A stretch of DNA of 64,000 nucleotides from Paenibacillus radicis (ex Xue et al. 2023) (GTDB lineage: Bacteria; Bacillota; Bacilli; Paenibacillales; NBRC-103111): the NCBI RefSeq assembly GCF_024722015.1, contig NZ_JANQBD010000021.1:1-64000 (forward strand), written 5' to 3'. Positions 41,698 to 50,637 of this stretch are shown one piece after another (position 1 is the stretch's first letter; each line of letters starts with the position of its first letter). The notes under the pieces are model-generated. The model ran no database searches and was not told the DNA's origin. It saw only the letters and a program-made list of their open reading frames with translations. Both the position numbers and the translations under genes were made by a program.

Positions 41698-44600
41698 ATG
41701 GGCTATCGCTCTTATAAGAAAGTTTTTTTGCAGTTCATGATATTTATTTTGCTTCTTCAGGCTGTTGCACCAGTGAGCGCGGCTGATCAGCCTGCTGCTT
41801 CAAAAGGGAACAGCGGGTTGAAGCTAACAGATAAGCTACCTGCATGGGCTGAGCAGGAAATTAATGGACTTGTGAATGAAGGAATTATTCAAGGCTTCGA
41901 GGACGGGTCGTTTCAACCCGATAGAGCCGTCACACGAGCGGAAACTGCGGTATGGTTGGCTCGGCTGACTGGCAATGCCAAGGACAATAAAAACGGCATA
42001 TTCCCCGACGTTTCGGATCAATGGTTCGCCCCCGATGTGAATCAGGCCGCAAGCCTCGGAATTATTATAGGTTATGCAGACGGAAATTTTCATCCTAATG
42101 AGAACGTAAATCGGTTCGAAGTAGCTGTTATGCTGAACCGCATGCTGAAGCTGGCCGATCCGAACGATCAGTCTTTTACAGATAAGGGACTCATTCCCGA
42201 ATGGGCTTCTCCGGCAGTTTCAGCGCTGTACAAGGCGGGTGTTATCCAAGGCTATGACGATGGGGCTTTCCATGGGGATAGAAAGCTGACCCGGGCGGAA
42301 GCAGCTGTGTTGGTTCACCGGGTTTGGAAGCGATGGAGCGATGCTAAAGCGGAGCAGAAGTCTAACCCGTTAGCCATTTCCGTTACGGCGCCGGATGGCA
42401 GCCCACTCAAAGACGCTTCTGTATTTATACATATCAAAGGCAAAAGAGCATACAGCATTTGGGGCCGTACCGATGCACAAGGACAATTTTCGACCAAGGA
42501 TTTGGCCTTAGGAGCTTACGATATACATGTGGTTGGTGACGGTGTAATCGCTTATCAGTCTGTGGAATATAAGAGTGACACGGCATCACTTCATATTACC
42601 GCTGAGAAAGCAGCGGCTTTTACAGGCAAATTGGTCGACAAAGACAATAAGCCAGCTGAAGGCGTAGTTCTGTCTTTTACGACTAACCCGACATTTTACG
42701 CCGTTTCAGGAGCGGACGGTTCATACAAAGCTTATGTCCTGCCGGACCGTACTTACCGGCTTTCCTACCTTGAAGTCTCAGAACTGAAGGGATTGGGAAC
42801 GAATGCGGAAACCGTATTCCGCCATGAGCAGCTGCTGAAGGATGTGGTTTTGCTTGACTCCGAACTGACAGAGCTCCCCGGCTGCAATTGCAGCAAATTT
42901 GATGCACCGGAGACGTTTAAGTCTCCTGCGGCTGGTGAGTCATTGGAAACAGGCTCCCATTCCATTGTAGGTGCTGCAGTGCCTGTTGGTGGAGGCGGGG
43001 GACGCAGTAGCAATAGCGGAAATACGCCGCCTGCTGACATCACTCCGCCTGCAGTGACGGCAGGATTAATTGGTACTGCCGGGAACGGGAAGGCAGTGTT
43101 AGTATGGACAGCTAATGGCGAAAGCGATTTGGCCGGTTATAAGGTATATGTCTCTGCAGACGGAGGGGCTAATTGGAGCCCGGGCACGGATGCAGGTAAG
43201 GCAACAGGGTATACGGTGGATGGATTGACTAACGGCACAACCTATAAAATAGCCGTGACAGCTTATGATTCTAGCGGCAATGAATCGCAGAAGTCTGCTG
43301 CTGTAAACGTTACACCTGAGTCAGGTGAGAACCCGCCGCCTGATCGGACACCGCCTGCCATTCCAGCCGGATTAACGAGTGTGGCGGGTGATGGAACGGC
43401 TGCACTGACGTGGACGGCGAACAATGAGCAAGATTTGGCTGGCTACAAAGTGTATGTGTCTGCAGACGGAGGAGTCCATTGGAATCCCTCTGTTAACGCG
43501 GGAAACGTAACGAGCTTCACAGTGGCTGGGTTGACGAACGGAACCACGTATCATTTGGCAATCACTGCCTATGATGCCACTGGCAATGAATCGCAGAAAA
43601 CGGCTGCGGTCACTGCTGTACCGCGCAGCAATGAGACGCCTGACCGGACACCGCCAGCGGTTCCAAGCGGGCTAACGGCGACACCGGGTGACAGTGCGGC
43701 AGCATTGAGCTGGACGGCCAACAATGAAAACGATCTGGCTGGCTACAAAGTGTATGTGTCTTCAGACGGAGGAGCGCATTGGAATCCTGCTATTCAAGCA
43801 GGAAACGTAACGAGCTTTACAGTGGCAGGACTTACGAACGGAACCACGTATCATCTGGCAATCACTGCCTATGATGCGACTGGCAATGAATCGCAGAAAA
43901 CGGCTGCGGTCACTGCTGTACCGCGCAGCAACGAGACACCTGACCGGACACCGCCAGCGGTTCCAAGCGGGCTAACGGCGATACCAGGTGACAGTGCGGC
44001 AGCATTGAGCTGGACGGCCAACAATGAAGCTGATCTGGCCGGTTACAAAGTGTATGTGTCTTCAGACGGAGGAGTCCATTGGAATCCGGCTATTCAAGCA
44101 GGTAATGCTACGAGCTATACAGTGGCAGGACTGACTAACGGAACCACGTATCATGTGGCGATCACTGCCTATGATACCAATGGCAATGAATCGCAGAAAA
44201 CGGCTACGGTTTCAGTTGTGCCTGCAAATCAAGGCACAGGCAATTTGCCGCCCGATCCGAGTCAAGTAGCAACTCCAGTATCATTGGCGAGCCAGCCCTC
44301 TTTTTCGTCCATGACCGAGTTCCTTTACAAGGGCAGCAATCCGGTTCAGACCGGTGTTGCACCGAATGCTATCGAACCGCAGCGGGCCGCAGTGCTTCGG
44401 GGGAAAGTGCTTGATGAAGCAGGGAATCCGTTGTCCGGAGTCAAGATTACTATTTTGAACCATAGCGAGTGGGGGCAGACGCTTACCCGTACGGATGGGA
44501 TGTTCGATATGGCAGTAACCGGTATTGGCAGCTTGACCGTAGTGTCAAGTAAAGACGGTTACATGAGTGTGCAGCGCAAGCATACCGTCACATGGGGCGA

Positions 44601-47600
44601 CTACACTACAATGGACGATGTAGTATTGAAGCCTTACGATACGAAGGTGACGGCGATTAACCTTACGAATGCCCAGGAGATGCAGGCTGCACAGGGCAGC
44701 GCCGTTGTCGATGCAAACGGAACACGCACACCGACCATCCTGGTGCCGCAAGGCACCACAGCAACGATGAAGCTTGCAGATGGCACGACGGTGCCGCTTG
44801 ATGAGATTCATTTCCGTGCGACCGAGTATACCGTTGGCGAGAAGGGGCCGCAGTCCATGCCTGGCGATTTGCCGACATTCGTCGGTTATACCCATGCTGT
44901 GGAGCTATCAGCGGATGAAGCTATCGAGGCGGGAGCGACAGAGGTTACTTTTAATAAGCCCTTATATTATTATGTGGATAATTATTTGAATTTCCCGGTC
45001 GGTGAGATCGTTCCAATTGGGTATTACGATCGTAAAATGGGTCAGTGGGTTCCGTCCGATAACGGAAAAGTCATCGCCATCATCAGCAATCAGGCAGGAA
45101 TTGCAAACATTGATACGGATGGCGATGGTGTGGCGGATGATGATACCAAGCTGAATGCTTTGGGTTTTACCGTGGATGAACGCAAGAAATTAGCCGGAAT
45201 GTATCAGCCGGGACATAGCTTGTGGCGTTCGCCGGTTGCGCATTTCACACCATGGGATTGCAACTGGCCGTACGGTCCGCCTGACGATGCTACTGATCCT
45301 CCGGACAGGAAACCGAACGAAGACGATGCCGATAAAGAGGACCCCTGCAAGCAAAAGGGTTCCATTATCGGATGTGAAAATCAGAGCTTGGGAGAGATCA
45401 TCCCGATTTCAGGAACCTCTTATTCACTTTACCATGATAGTGGGCGCACCCCGGGTTATTTAAATAAATCGAAGATCACTATTCCTGTAAGCGATGCAAC
45501 AACTCCTGCATCTTTAAAATTCATTACAGTGAAAATTGAGATTGCGGGCAAGTCTATCAGCACAGTATTCAATTCGGCTCCGAACCAAACGCATACGTAC
45601 CTTTGGGATGGTAAAGACGTTTATGGGCGTATGTTGAGCGGCGGCGAATATCCGTATCGAGTTACAGTGACTTACCATTATGCACCGGTCTATTACGCGG
45701 CAAATAGAGATGTTGTTCAGAGTTTCGGGAGAATAGGAAATAGCAGTAATACGATCATTGGCGGCCTGGAAATGGCTTATATCACTTCCTCCAAAGTTTG
45801 GGACGGACAAATATCGAGCCCTTCGAATCCGTATGAAAAGATGGGTATTGCCGGTTGGAGCCTGAATACGCATCATTTATTTAATAAGGTAAGCGATTCC
45901 TTGTACATGGGAAATGGCTCCCGATCGCAGAAAAATACATTTTCTCTTAAGTTTTTGAACCTGCGCGGTGATCCGGGTATGCCAGGCAATTATGAACGGG
46001 ATAACCACCTTCAATCTAGAGTTTTCTCAGGCTATACTGCAACAGGGGCGGGTGGTGAGCTGTATTATGCGGCATCCAATTACACAACCCAAGAGCTTCT
46101 GATTTTGAGGCTGGACCCTACTAATAAACTGAATAAAGTTGGAAGCTTTCCTATGAATTACGAACTGAGCCGGCTAGCTGTAGGCTTAGATGGGAGCGTA
46201 TATGTCTTCTTTAGTAATCAATATAAACTATTTAGAAAGAAGATTTCGGAAACGGAGTGGACTGTGGTTGTAGGTAATGGGATCAAAGGACAACCGAGTG
46301 CATTAATTCCTGATGGAATCAAGGCAACTGAAGCTGAATTATATTATGTCACAGATATAAAGGGAGATGCTAACGGGAATCTATATTTTATAGGGATTTC
46401 AGAGGATTTGTATAAAGTCGGAAGCGACGGGCGTGTAGTTGCCATGAACGAGTCTAAGGTGAACCACCCTGGGAGTGGGGCTGATAGCGGAATTGCCAAC
46501 AAACAGACAATCGGTTCTATAGAAAAAATGCAAATCGGTCCTGACGGAAGCTTATATGTACTCGACACCTACGGTTATTTTTATGGGGCTAGGGCCTGGA
46601 TTCGCCGCATTTATCCGGACGGCACGATGAAGCTTTATGCAGGTCCTCCAACGAAGCCGGCAATTGCAGATGGCCAATCAGCGCTTGAAACGAGCTTCTA
46701 TACGATAGACTTCGAAATAGATGGACGGGGCAATATATATTTCCAAACCTATTATCAATATGGCGGCGCTACGGGAAATTTCTACAAGATTGCTATCAAC
46801 GGGGTTGTGGAGCAGGTTAATCCATACACCCTTAAGAAGCTTAAAGAGGAATACAAGACGACCGATTTGTATCTCTCGAATGTGGATTCAAAGGGAAATT
46901 TAATCGTAAGCTCGCGGGATGGAGCCAAATATGGTGAGTACCGCTTCTACAAAGCAACGCTATTTGGCGATAGAACCACGGTTCCAAGCGATGATGGAGT
47001 ATTTTTATATCAATTCGATGCAGATACTGGCCGTCATATGGATACCCTCCATTCATTGACAGGCACTGTGGTGGAGAGCTTCGGATATGATACGGAGGGA
47101 CGCCTGCAATCGATCGAGGATCGGGACGGGAACAAAACGGTTATTGAGCGGGATGCTCAGGGGCTGCCAACGGCGATTGTCGCACCTGGCGGTCAGCGGA
47201 CATCACTTGCAGTTGACGGATCCGGACAGCTAAAAAATGTAACGCTTCTAGCCGGGGACAGCTACAAGATGAGTTATGACGCGAACGGGCTGCTGACCCA
47301 GTTTACCGATCCTAAACAGCAACTAAGTGAATACCAGTATGACGGCGAAGGAATGCTCATCCAGGCGAAAAATGCTGCTGAAGGAGTCAAAACACTTGCC
47401 CGCACCAAAATCCAGAACGGTTACCAGGTTGCCTTTACAGACCCTGAGAATAAGAAGACCGTGTACGAGGTCAAGCGTTCCGGCGGAAATATTATTCGCA
47501 CCACAACAGACCCTGCAGGAGCCAAGATTAAGTCAACGCTCCGCTTTGACGGAAGTCAGCAGGTGGAGCTGCCGGATGGGACAGTGACAACGAAAACGAT

Positions 47601-50100
47601 AGGAGAAGATCCGAGGTACGGTAAAAATGTTCCTATGTTGTTGGAACTGAAGATTAACACTCCCGACGGGCGCACTACAACCTTCACGGAAACGCGTGCG
47701 GTCCAGTTAAATCAAGATTCCAGCTTTAAAGCTTTGACGCACACGTATAAGGTAAACGGCAATACATCAACCGTCACCTTCGATGCTGCAACTAAAACCT
47801 ATACGGAGACGAGTGCGGAAGGTAAAGTGGTCAAAACCTATTTGGATGCTTCCGATCGCGTGTTCAAAGAAGAATATCCCGGCCAAAATATTCAGCCTGT
47901 CCAATACGAATATGACGCGAAGGGACGATTGAAGCTAGTTAAGCAGGGCGAGCAATTGGTTCAATATGCTTATGATGACCGTAACCGGCTCGTTTCTATG
48001 ACCGATGCATTCGGCAGTAAAAAGGAATTTACTTACAATGATGCAGATCAGCTCACTTCTGTGAAAAGCCCGAACGGCAAAGTATACAGCTACAACTATG
48101 ACAGTAACGATCAAATGACCGGCTTAACGATGCCGAACGGCATGAAATACAATCAGCAATTTAATGAGCTGGGACAATTTAAAAGCTTTGCGCCGGATGG
48201 CGTTTCTCCTTGGGTTACATTGGATTATGACAATGGAGAACGGCTTAACAAAGCTTCGCTGCCAAGTGGAAGAAATGTCGATTATGGCTATGAGTCCAGC
48301 GGTGGTAAACGAATTACGGCTATGAATGATCCCGATGTAAAACGAAGCTTCACCTATTCGGATGCAACGGACCGTGTAAGCAGTATTATGAGCGAGCAAA
48401 CCGGCAATGCCGCGTTAAAGCAAACGATTGAATATACGTACAGCGGATCGGATGTTAAAAAGATCGCGTATAAAGGGAAGGCGGCCGGTACGTTTGACTA
48501 TACGTACGACAATCTTTCCAACCTGACGAATATTCATATGGCGGTTACACAGCAAGTATACGGAAACGTGACGAATGTAGTCTATGATACCGCTATTGGC
48601 TGGAACAAGGATAACCAAATGACCCGGTTCGGTCCTTTTAATTTCACGCTTAGCGGTCCTGGAGGCCGGGCAGCAACTGTCAGCGACGGAGCGCTCAGCA
48701 TGGAAAACACCTATGATGATCTTGGCCGGCTGCAGCAGCGGAAGTACCTATTGAATGGCCGGTCTGTATATGGCGCGGAGTATGACTATGACAGTAGAGG
48801 TTTTGTTACAGATCGCACGGTTTCAATGGCTGGCGGGGCAGCAGATCGTATCCATTATGAATACGATCGGGACGGTCAATTGCTCTCATCTGCGAGGGCT
48901 GGCGGGGGATTCACAGAAACCTACAGCTATGATGTCAATAAAAACCGCACCAGCCGCTCTATAACGGGCAAGCCTGAGGAGCTCAGTCTGTATGATGCTA
49001 ATGACCTGCTTAAACAGGCAGGGGCAACAGCCTATGTGTTTGATGCGGACGGCTTCTTGAAGCAGCGCGGCAGCGACAGATTCCGTTACGGCGTGAGGGG
49101 AGAGCTGCTAGAGGCTACGGTGAGCGGCTCGACGTATACGTACACGTACGATGCTCTGGGCCGGAGAACGGCAAGGGATGATGGAACAGGGAAAACAATC
49201 CAATATTTATACGGCCATCCTCATTCGTTGCAGATGCTTACCGCTTCGGTCGGCACGAATGGTGAGGTAACCAATTACTACTATAATGAAGATTCCTTAC
49301 TGATTGGCTTTGAACGAGGCGGACAACGTTATTATGTCATTACGGACAATGTCGGTACGCCTGAGCTGGTGCTCAACGCTGCAGGCGCCGAAGTGAAGAA
49401 GCTTCGTTATGACAGCTATGGGGTGCTGCTTTCCGACTCCAACCCGGCCTTTGAACTTCTTATCGGGTTCGCAGGAGGCTTGGAGGACAGGGCAACCGGG
49501 TTAGTTCGTTTCGGGGCGAGAGATTACGATTCTGCCTCAGGCAGATGGACGGCGCGCGATCCGGTGCTCTTCGAGAGCGGTCAAGCGAATCTGTATGCCT
49601 ATGTTAACAACAACCCGGTTCTGCTTCGCGATCCATGCGGGATGTTCTGCGTTGGAGCTTCCGCTTATGAAGGAATTGGCGGCGGCGGCAAGGTTTGCGT
49701 AACGGATGAAGGGTTCTCTTCCTGCCTTGAGGCCGGATTCGGTGTAGGGGGCGGATTGGATCTTAATCCGATGGAGGATCTTTCCACTGATGGAATTAGC
49801 GCGGAATTGACCGGTAAATTAGCGCATGGTCCTGCTTCTCTTACATTTGGTGTTAAAGCAAGCACTGCTTGGGACGGAGGATGTCCGGAATTCGGCGGCA
49901 TTCTGAAGGCTGATGTGGGACCCTTCCGTGCGGATCTGTTGAATCTCAAAAAATCCGGAGCGAAAGGTAAAGAAAGTCAATTGAAGCACGATGTGCGGGA
50001 TTTGTTCAAAAATAATGATTATGGAGGCAATGGCGGATCCATCAGCATAAAAGCGGAAGCTGCCCTTAAGGTGAAAGGCTGCAAATCGTTCCGCTGGTAG
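41698..50100 (+). CDS. S-layer-anchored teneurin-like RHS/YD-repeat giant protein 1
   Basis: A 2800-residue secreted protein. Order: signal peptide (1-29, ending VSAAD); three SLH domains (about 44-92, 102-150, 160-211) for binding wall polymers; two CarbopepD-like beta domains (about 222-390); a Gly-rich linker; four fibronectin III repeats (446-839); a transthyretin-like domain (about 891-981; TRTDGMFDMAV); an SLGEIIPISGTSYSL segment starting the RHS part; an NHL-like propeller region (about 1440-1755); YD repeats (about 1787-2567); the RHS core with LYAYVNNNPVLLRDPCG (near 2640); and a C-terminal domain of about 150 residues with cysteines and terminal KGCKSFRW. RHS shells usually enclose a variable C-terminal effector. 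The mature function and any effector activity are unknown. Confidence 0.9.
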   Translation: MGYRSYKKVFLQFMIFILLLQAVAPVSAADQPAASKGNSGLKLTDKLPAWAEQEINGLVNEGIIQGFEDGSFQPDRAVTRAETAVWLARLTGNAKDNKNGIFPDVSDQWFAPDVNQAASLGIIIGYADGNFHPNENVNRFEVAVMLNRMLKLADPNDQSFTDKGLIPEWASPAVSALYKAGVIQGYDDGAFHGDRKLTRAEAAVLVHRVWKRWSDAKAEQKSNPLAISVTAPDGSPLKDASVFIHIKGKRAYSIWGRTDAQGQFSTKDLALGAYDIHVVGDGVIAYQSVEYKSDTASLHITAEKAAAFTGKLVDKDNKPAEGVVLSFTTNPTFYAVSGADGSYKAYVLPDRTYRLSYLEVSELKGLGTNAETVFRHEQLLKDVVLLDSELTELPGCNCSKFDAPETFKSPAAGESLETGSHSIVGAAVPVGGGGGRSSNSGNTPPADITPPAVTAGLIGTAGNGKAVLVWTANGESDLAGYKVYVSADGGANWSPGTDAGKATGYTVDGLTNGTTYKIAVTAYDSSGNESQKSAAVNVTPESGENPPPDRTPPAIPAGLTSVAGDGTAALTWTANNEQDLAGYKVYVSADGGVHWNPSVNAGNVTSFTVAGLTNGTTYHLAITAYDATGNESQKTAAVTAVPRSNETPDRTPPAVPSGLTATPGDSAAALSWTANNENDLAGYKVYVSSDGGAHWNPAIQAGNVTSFTVAGLTNGTTYHLAITAYDATGNESQKTAAVTAVPRSNETPDRTPPAVPSGLTAIPGDSAAALSWTANNEADLAGYKVYVSSDGGVHWNPAIQAGNATSYTVAGLTNGTTYHVAITAYDTNGNESQKTATVSVVPANQGTGNLPPDPSQVATPVSLASQPSFSSMTEFLYKGSNPVQTGVAPNAIEPQRAAVLRGKVLDEAGNPLSGVKITILNHSEWGQTLTRTDGMFDMAVTGIGSLTVVSSKDGYMSVQRKHTVTWGDYTTMDDVVLKPYDTKVTAINLTNAQEMQAAQGSAVVDANGTRTPTILVPQGTTATMKLADGTTVPLDEIHFRATEYTVGEKGPQSMPGDLPTFVGYTHAVELSADEAIEAGATEVTFNKPLYYYVDNYLNFPVGEIVPIGYYDRKMGQWVPSDNGKVIAIISNQAGIANIDTDGDGVADDDTKLNALGFTVDERKKLAGMYQPGHSLWRSPVAHFTPWDCNWPYGPPDDATDPPDRKPNEDDADKEDPCKQKGSIIGCENQSLGEIIPISGTSYSLYHDSGRTPGYLNKSKITIPVSDATTPASLKFITVKIEIAGKSISTVFNSAPNQTHTYLWDGKDVYGRMLSGGEYPYRVTVTYHYAPVYYAANRDVVQSFGRIGNSSNTIIGGLEMAYITSSKVWDGQISSPSNPYEKMGIAGWSLNTHHLFNKVSDSLYMGNGSRSQKNTFSLKFLNLRGDPGMPGNYERDNHLQSRVFSGYTATGAGGELYYAASNYTTQELLILRLDPTNKLNKVGSFPMNYELSRLAVGLDGSVYVFFSNQYKLFRKKISETEWTVVVGNGIKGQPSALIPDGIKATEAELYYVTDIKGDANGNLYFIGISEDLYKVGSDGRVVAMNESKVNHPGSGADSGIANKQTIGSIEKMQIGPDGSLYVLDTYGYFYGARAWIRRIYPDGTMKLYAGPPTKPAIADGQSALETSFYTIDFEIDGRGNIYFQTYYQYGGATGNFYKIAINGVVEQVNPYTLKKLKEEYKTTDLYLSNVDSKGNLIVSSRDGAKYGEYRFYKATLFGDRTTVPSDDGVFLYQFDADTGRHMDTLHSLTGTVVESFGYDTEGRLQSIEDRDGNKTVIERDAQGLPTAIVAPGGQRTSLAVDGSGQLKNVTLLAGDSYKMSYDANGLLTQFTDPKQQLSEYQYDGEGMLIQAKNAAEGVKTLARTKIQNGYQVAFTDPENKKTVYEVKRSGGNIIRTTTDPAGAKIKSTLRFDGSQQVELPDGTVTTKTIGEDPRYGKNVPMLLELKINTPDGRTTTFTETRAVQLNQDSSFKALTHTYKVNGNTSTVTFDAATKTYTETSAEGKVVKTYLDASDRVFKEEYPGQNIQPVQYEYDAKGRLKLVKQGEQLVQYAYDDRNRLVSMTDAFGSKKEFTYNDADQLTSVKSPNGKVYSYNYDSNDQMTGLTMPNGMKYNQQFNELGQFKSFAPDGVSPWVTLDYDNGERLNKASLPSGRNVDYGYESSGGKRITAMNDPDVKRSFTYSDATDRVSSIMSEQTGNAALKQTIEYTYSGSDVKKIAYKGKAAGTFDYTYDNLSNLTNIHMAVTQQVYGNVTNVVYDTAIGWNKDNQMTRFGPFNFTLSGPGGRAATVSDGALSMENTYDDLGRLQQRKYLLNGRSVYGAEYDYDSRGFVTDRTVSMAGGAADRIHYEYDRDGQLLSSARAGGGFTETYSYDVNKNRTSRSITGKPEELSLYDANDLLKQAGATAYVFDADGFLKQRGSDRFRYGVRGELLEATVSGSTYTYTYDALGRRTARDDGTGKTIQYLYGHPHSLQMLTASVGTNGEVTNYYYNEDSLLIGFERGGQRYYVITDNVGTPELVLNAAGAEVKKLRYDSYGVLLSDSNPAFELLIGFAGGLEDRATGLVRFGARDYDSASGRWTARDPVLFESGQANLYAYVNNNPVLLRDPCGMFCVGASAYEGIGGGGKVCVTDEGFSSCLEAGFGVGGGLDLNPMEDLSTDGISAELTGKLAHGPASLTFGVKASTAWDGGCPEFGGILKADVGPFRADLLNLKKSGAKGKESQLKHDVRDLFKNNDYGGNGGSISIKAEAALKVKGCKSFRW
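43036..44218 (+). repeat. Four ~300-bp tandem repeats coding for fibronectin III domains
   Basis: The fibronectin III units repeat at exactly 300 bases in the better-conserved part (compare 43321, 43621 and 43921). The third and fourth are nearly identical in DNA, including silent positions, which indicates recent duplication or homogenisation. Confidence 0.85.
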
Positions 50101-50133
50101 GATATGCGAAGCTCCCCGTTATTAGCAGGAGCA

Positions 50134-50287
50134 TTATTATTTCTATTCAGGTAAGCGTGACACACTTAAGAAATGGGTTGAGAAAAAAGGAGAGTCCGAG
50201 CTTGCCCAATATCAGCATGAAAAAAATACGACGAGCATGGACGGACTTATCACTACGTTAGGGCAAGCTGCATCAGGAAAAGTCTAG
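50134..50287 (+). pseudogene. 3' fragment of the PPOX-family gene
   Basis: About 150 bases closely match 41192-41351, the end of the PPOX-family gene, with the same reading frame and stop (…LGQAASGKV). No start codon or ribosome binding site is present and the rest of the gene is missing. It marks the left junction of the duplicated unit. Confidence 0.88.
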
Positions 50288-50303
50288 ATCCTCGACCCAT
50301 ACA

Positions 50304-50342
50304 AGGGCGTACTTCCAATATGGAGGTGCGTCTTTTCTTTTT
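50304..50342 (+). terminator. Duplicated terminator between the two giant genes
   Basis: A near copy of the hairpin at 41366-41404 (GGCGTACTTCC/GGAGGTGCGTC with TTTTCTTTTT). It may now end the first giant gene's transcript. Confidence 0.8.
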
Positions 50343-50637
50343 ACAGGCTGAGCGGCATTGGGGTAAATGAGATACAGTTAGTTAACTTTCAGTTACATGT
50401 TACTTGATCACACTAAATATATTACTTGGTCATTTTGAAAAAAGGGATTATAGGCTCTGTCTGAAATTCATGCTCTCTAGGAAGATAGTAGAGGGGAATG
50501 CTGTAAAGAAACGGAGGGAAATTAGCTCGGGAAAAGGGCTGCTTTAGCTGAAATAAGGTAGAGTTTTATTAGTTTTGATACAAAATGTATCAATCTTATC
50601 GAATTTGTCACACGGATTAAGAAGGAGGATTTAAAAT
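50343..50637 (+). promoter_or_regulatory. Upstream region of the second giant gene with palindrome
   Basis: Near-identical to 41405-41697, with scattered changes and a few inserted bases near 50343-50362. The palindrome TTGATACAAAATGTATCAA is at 50575-50593 and AAGGAGG at 50623-50629. Confidence 0.55.
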
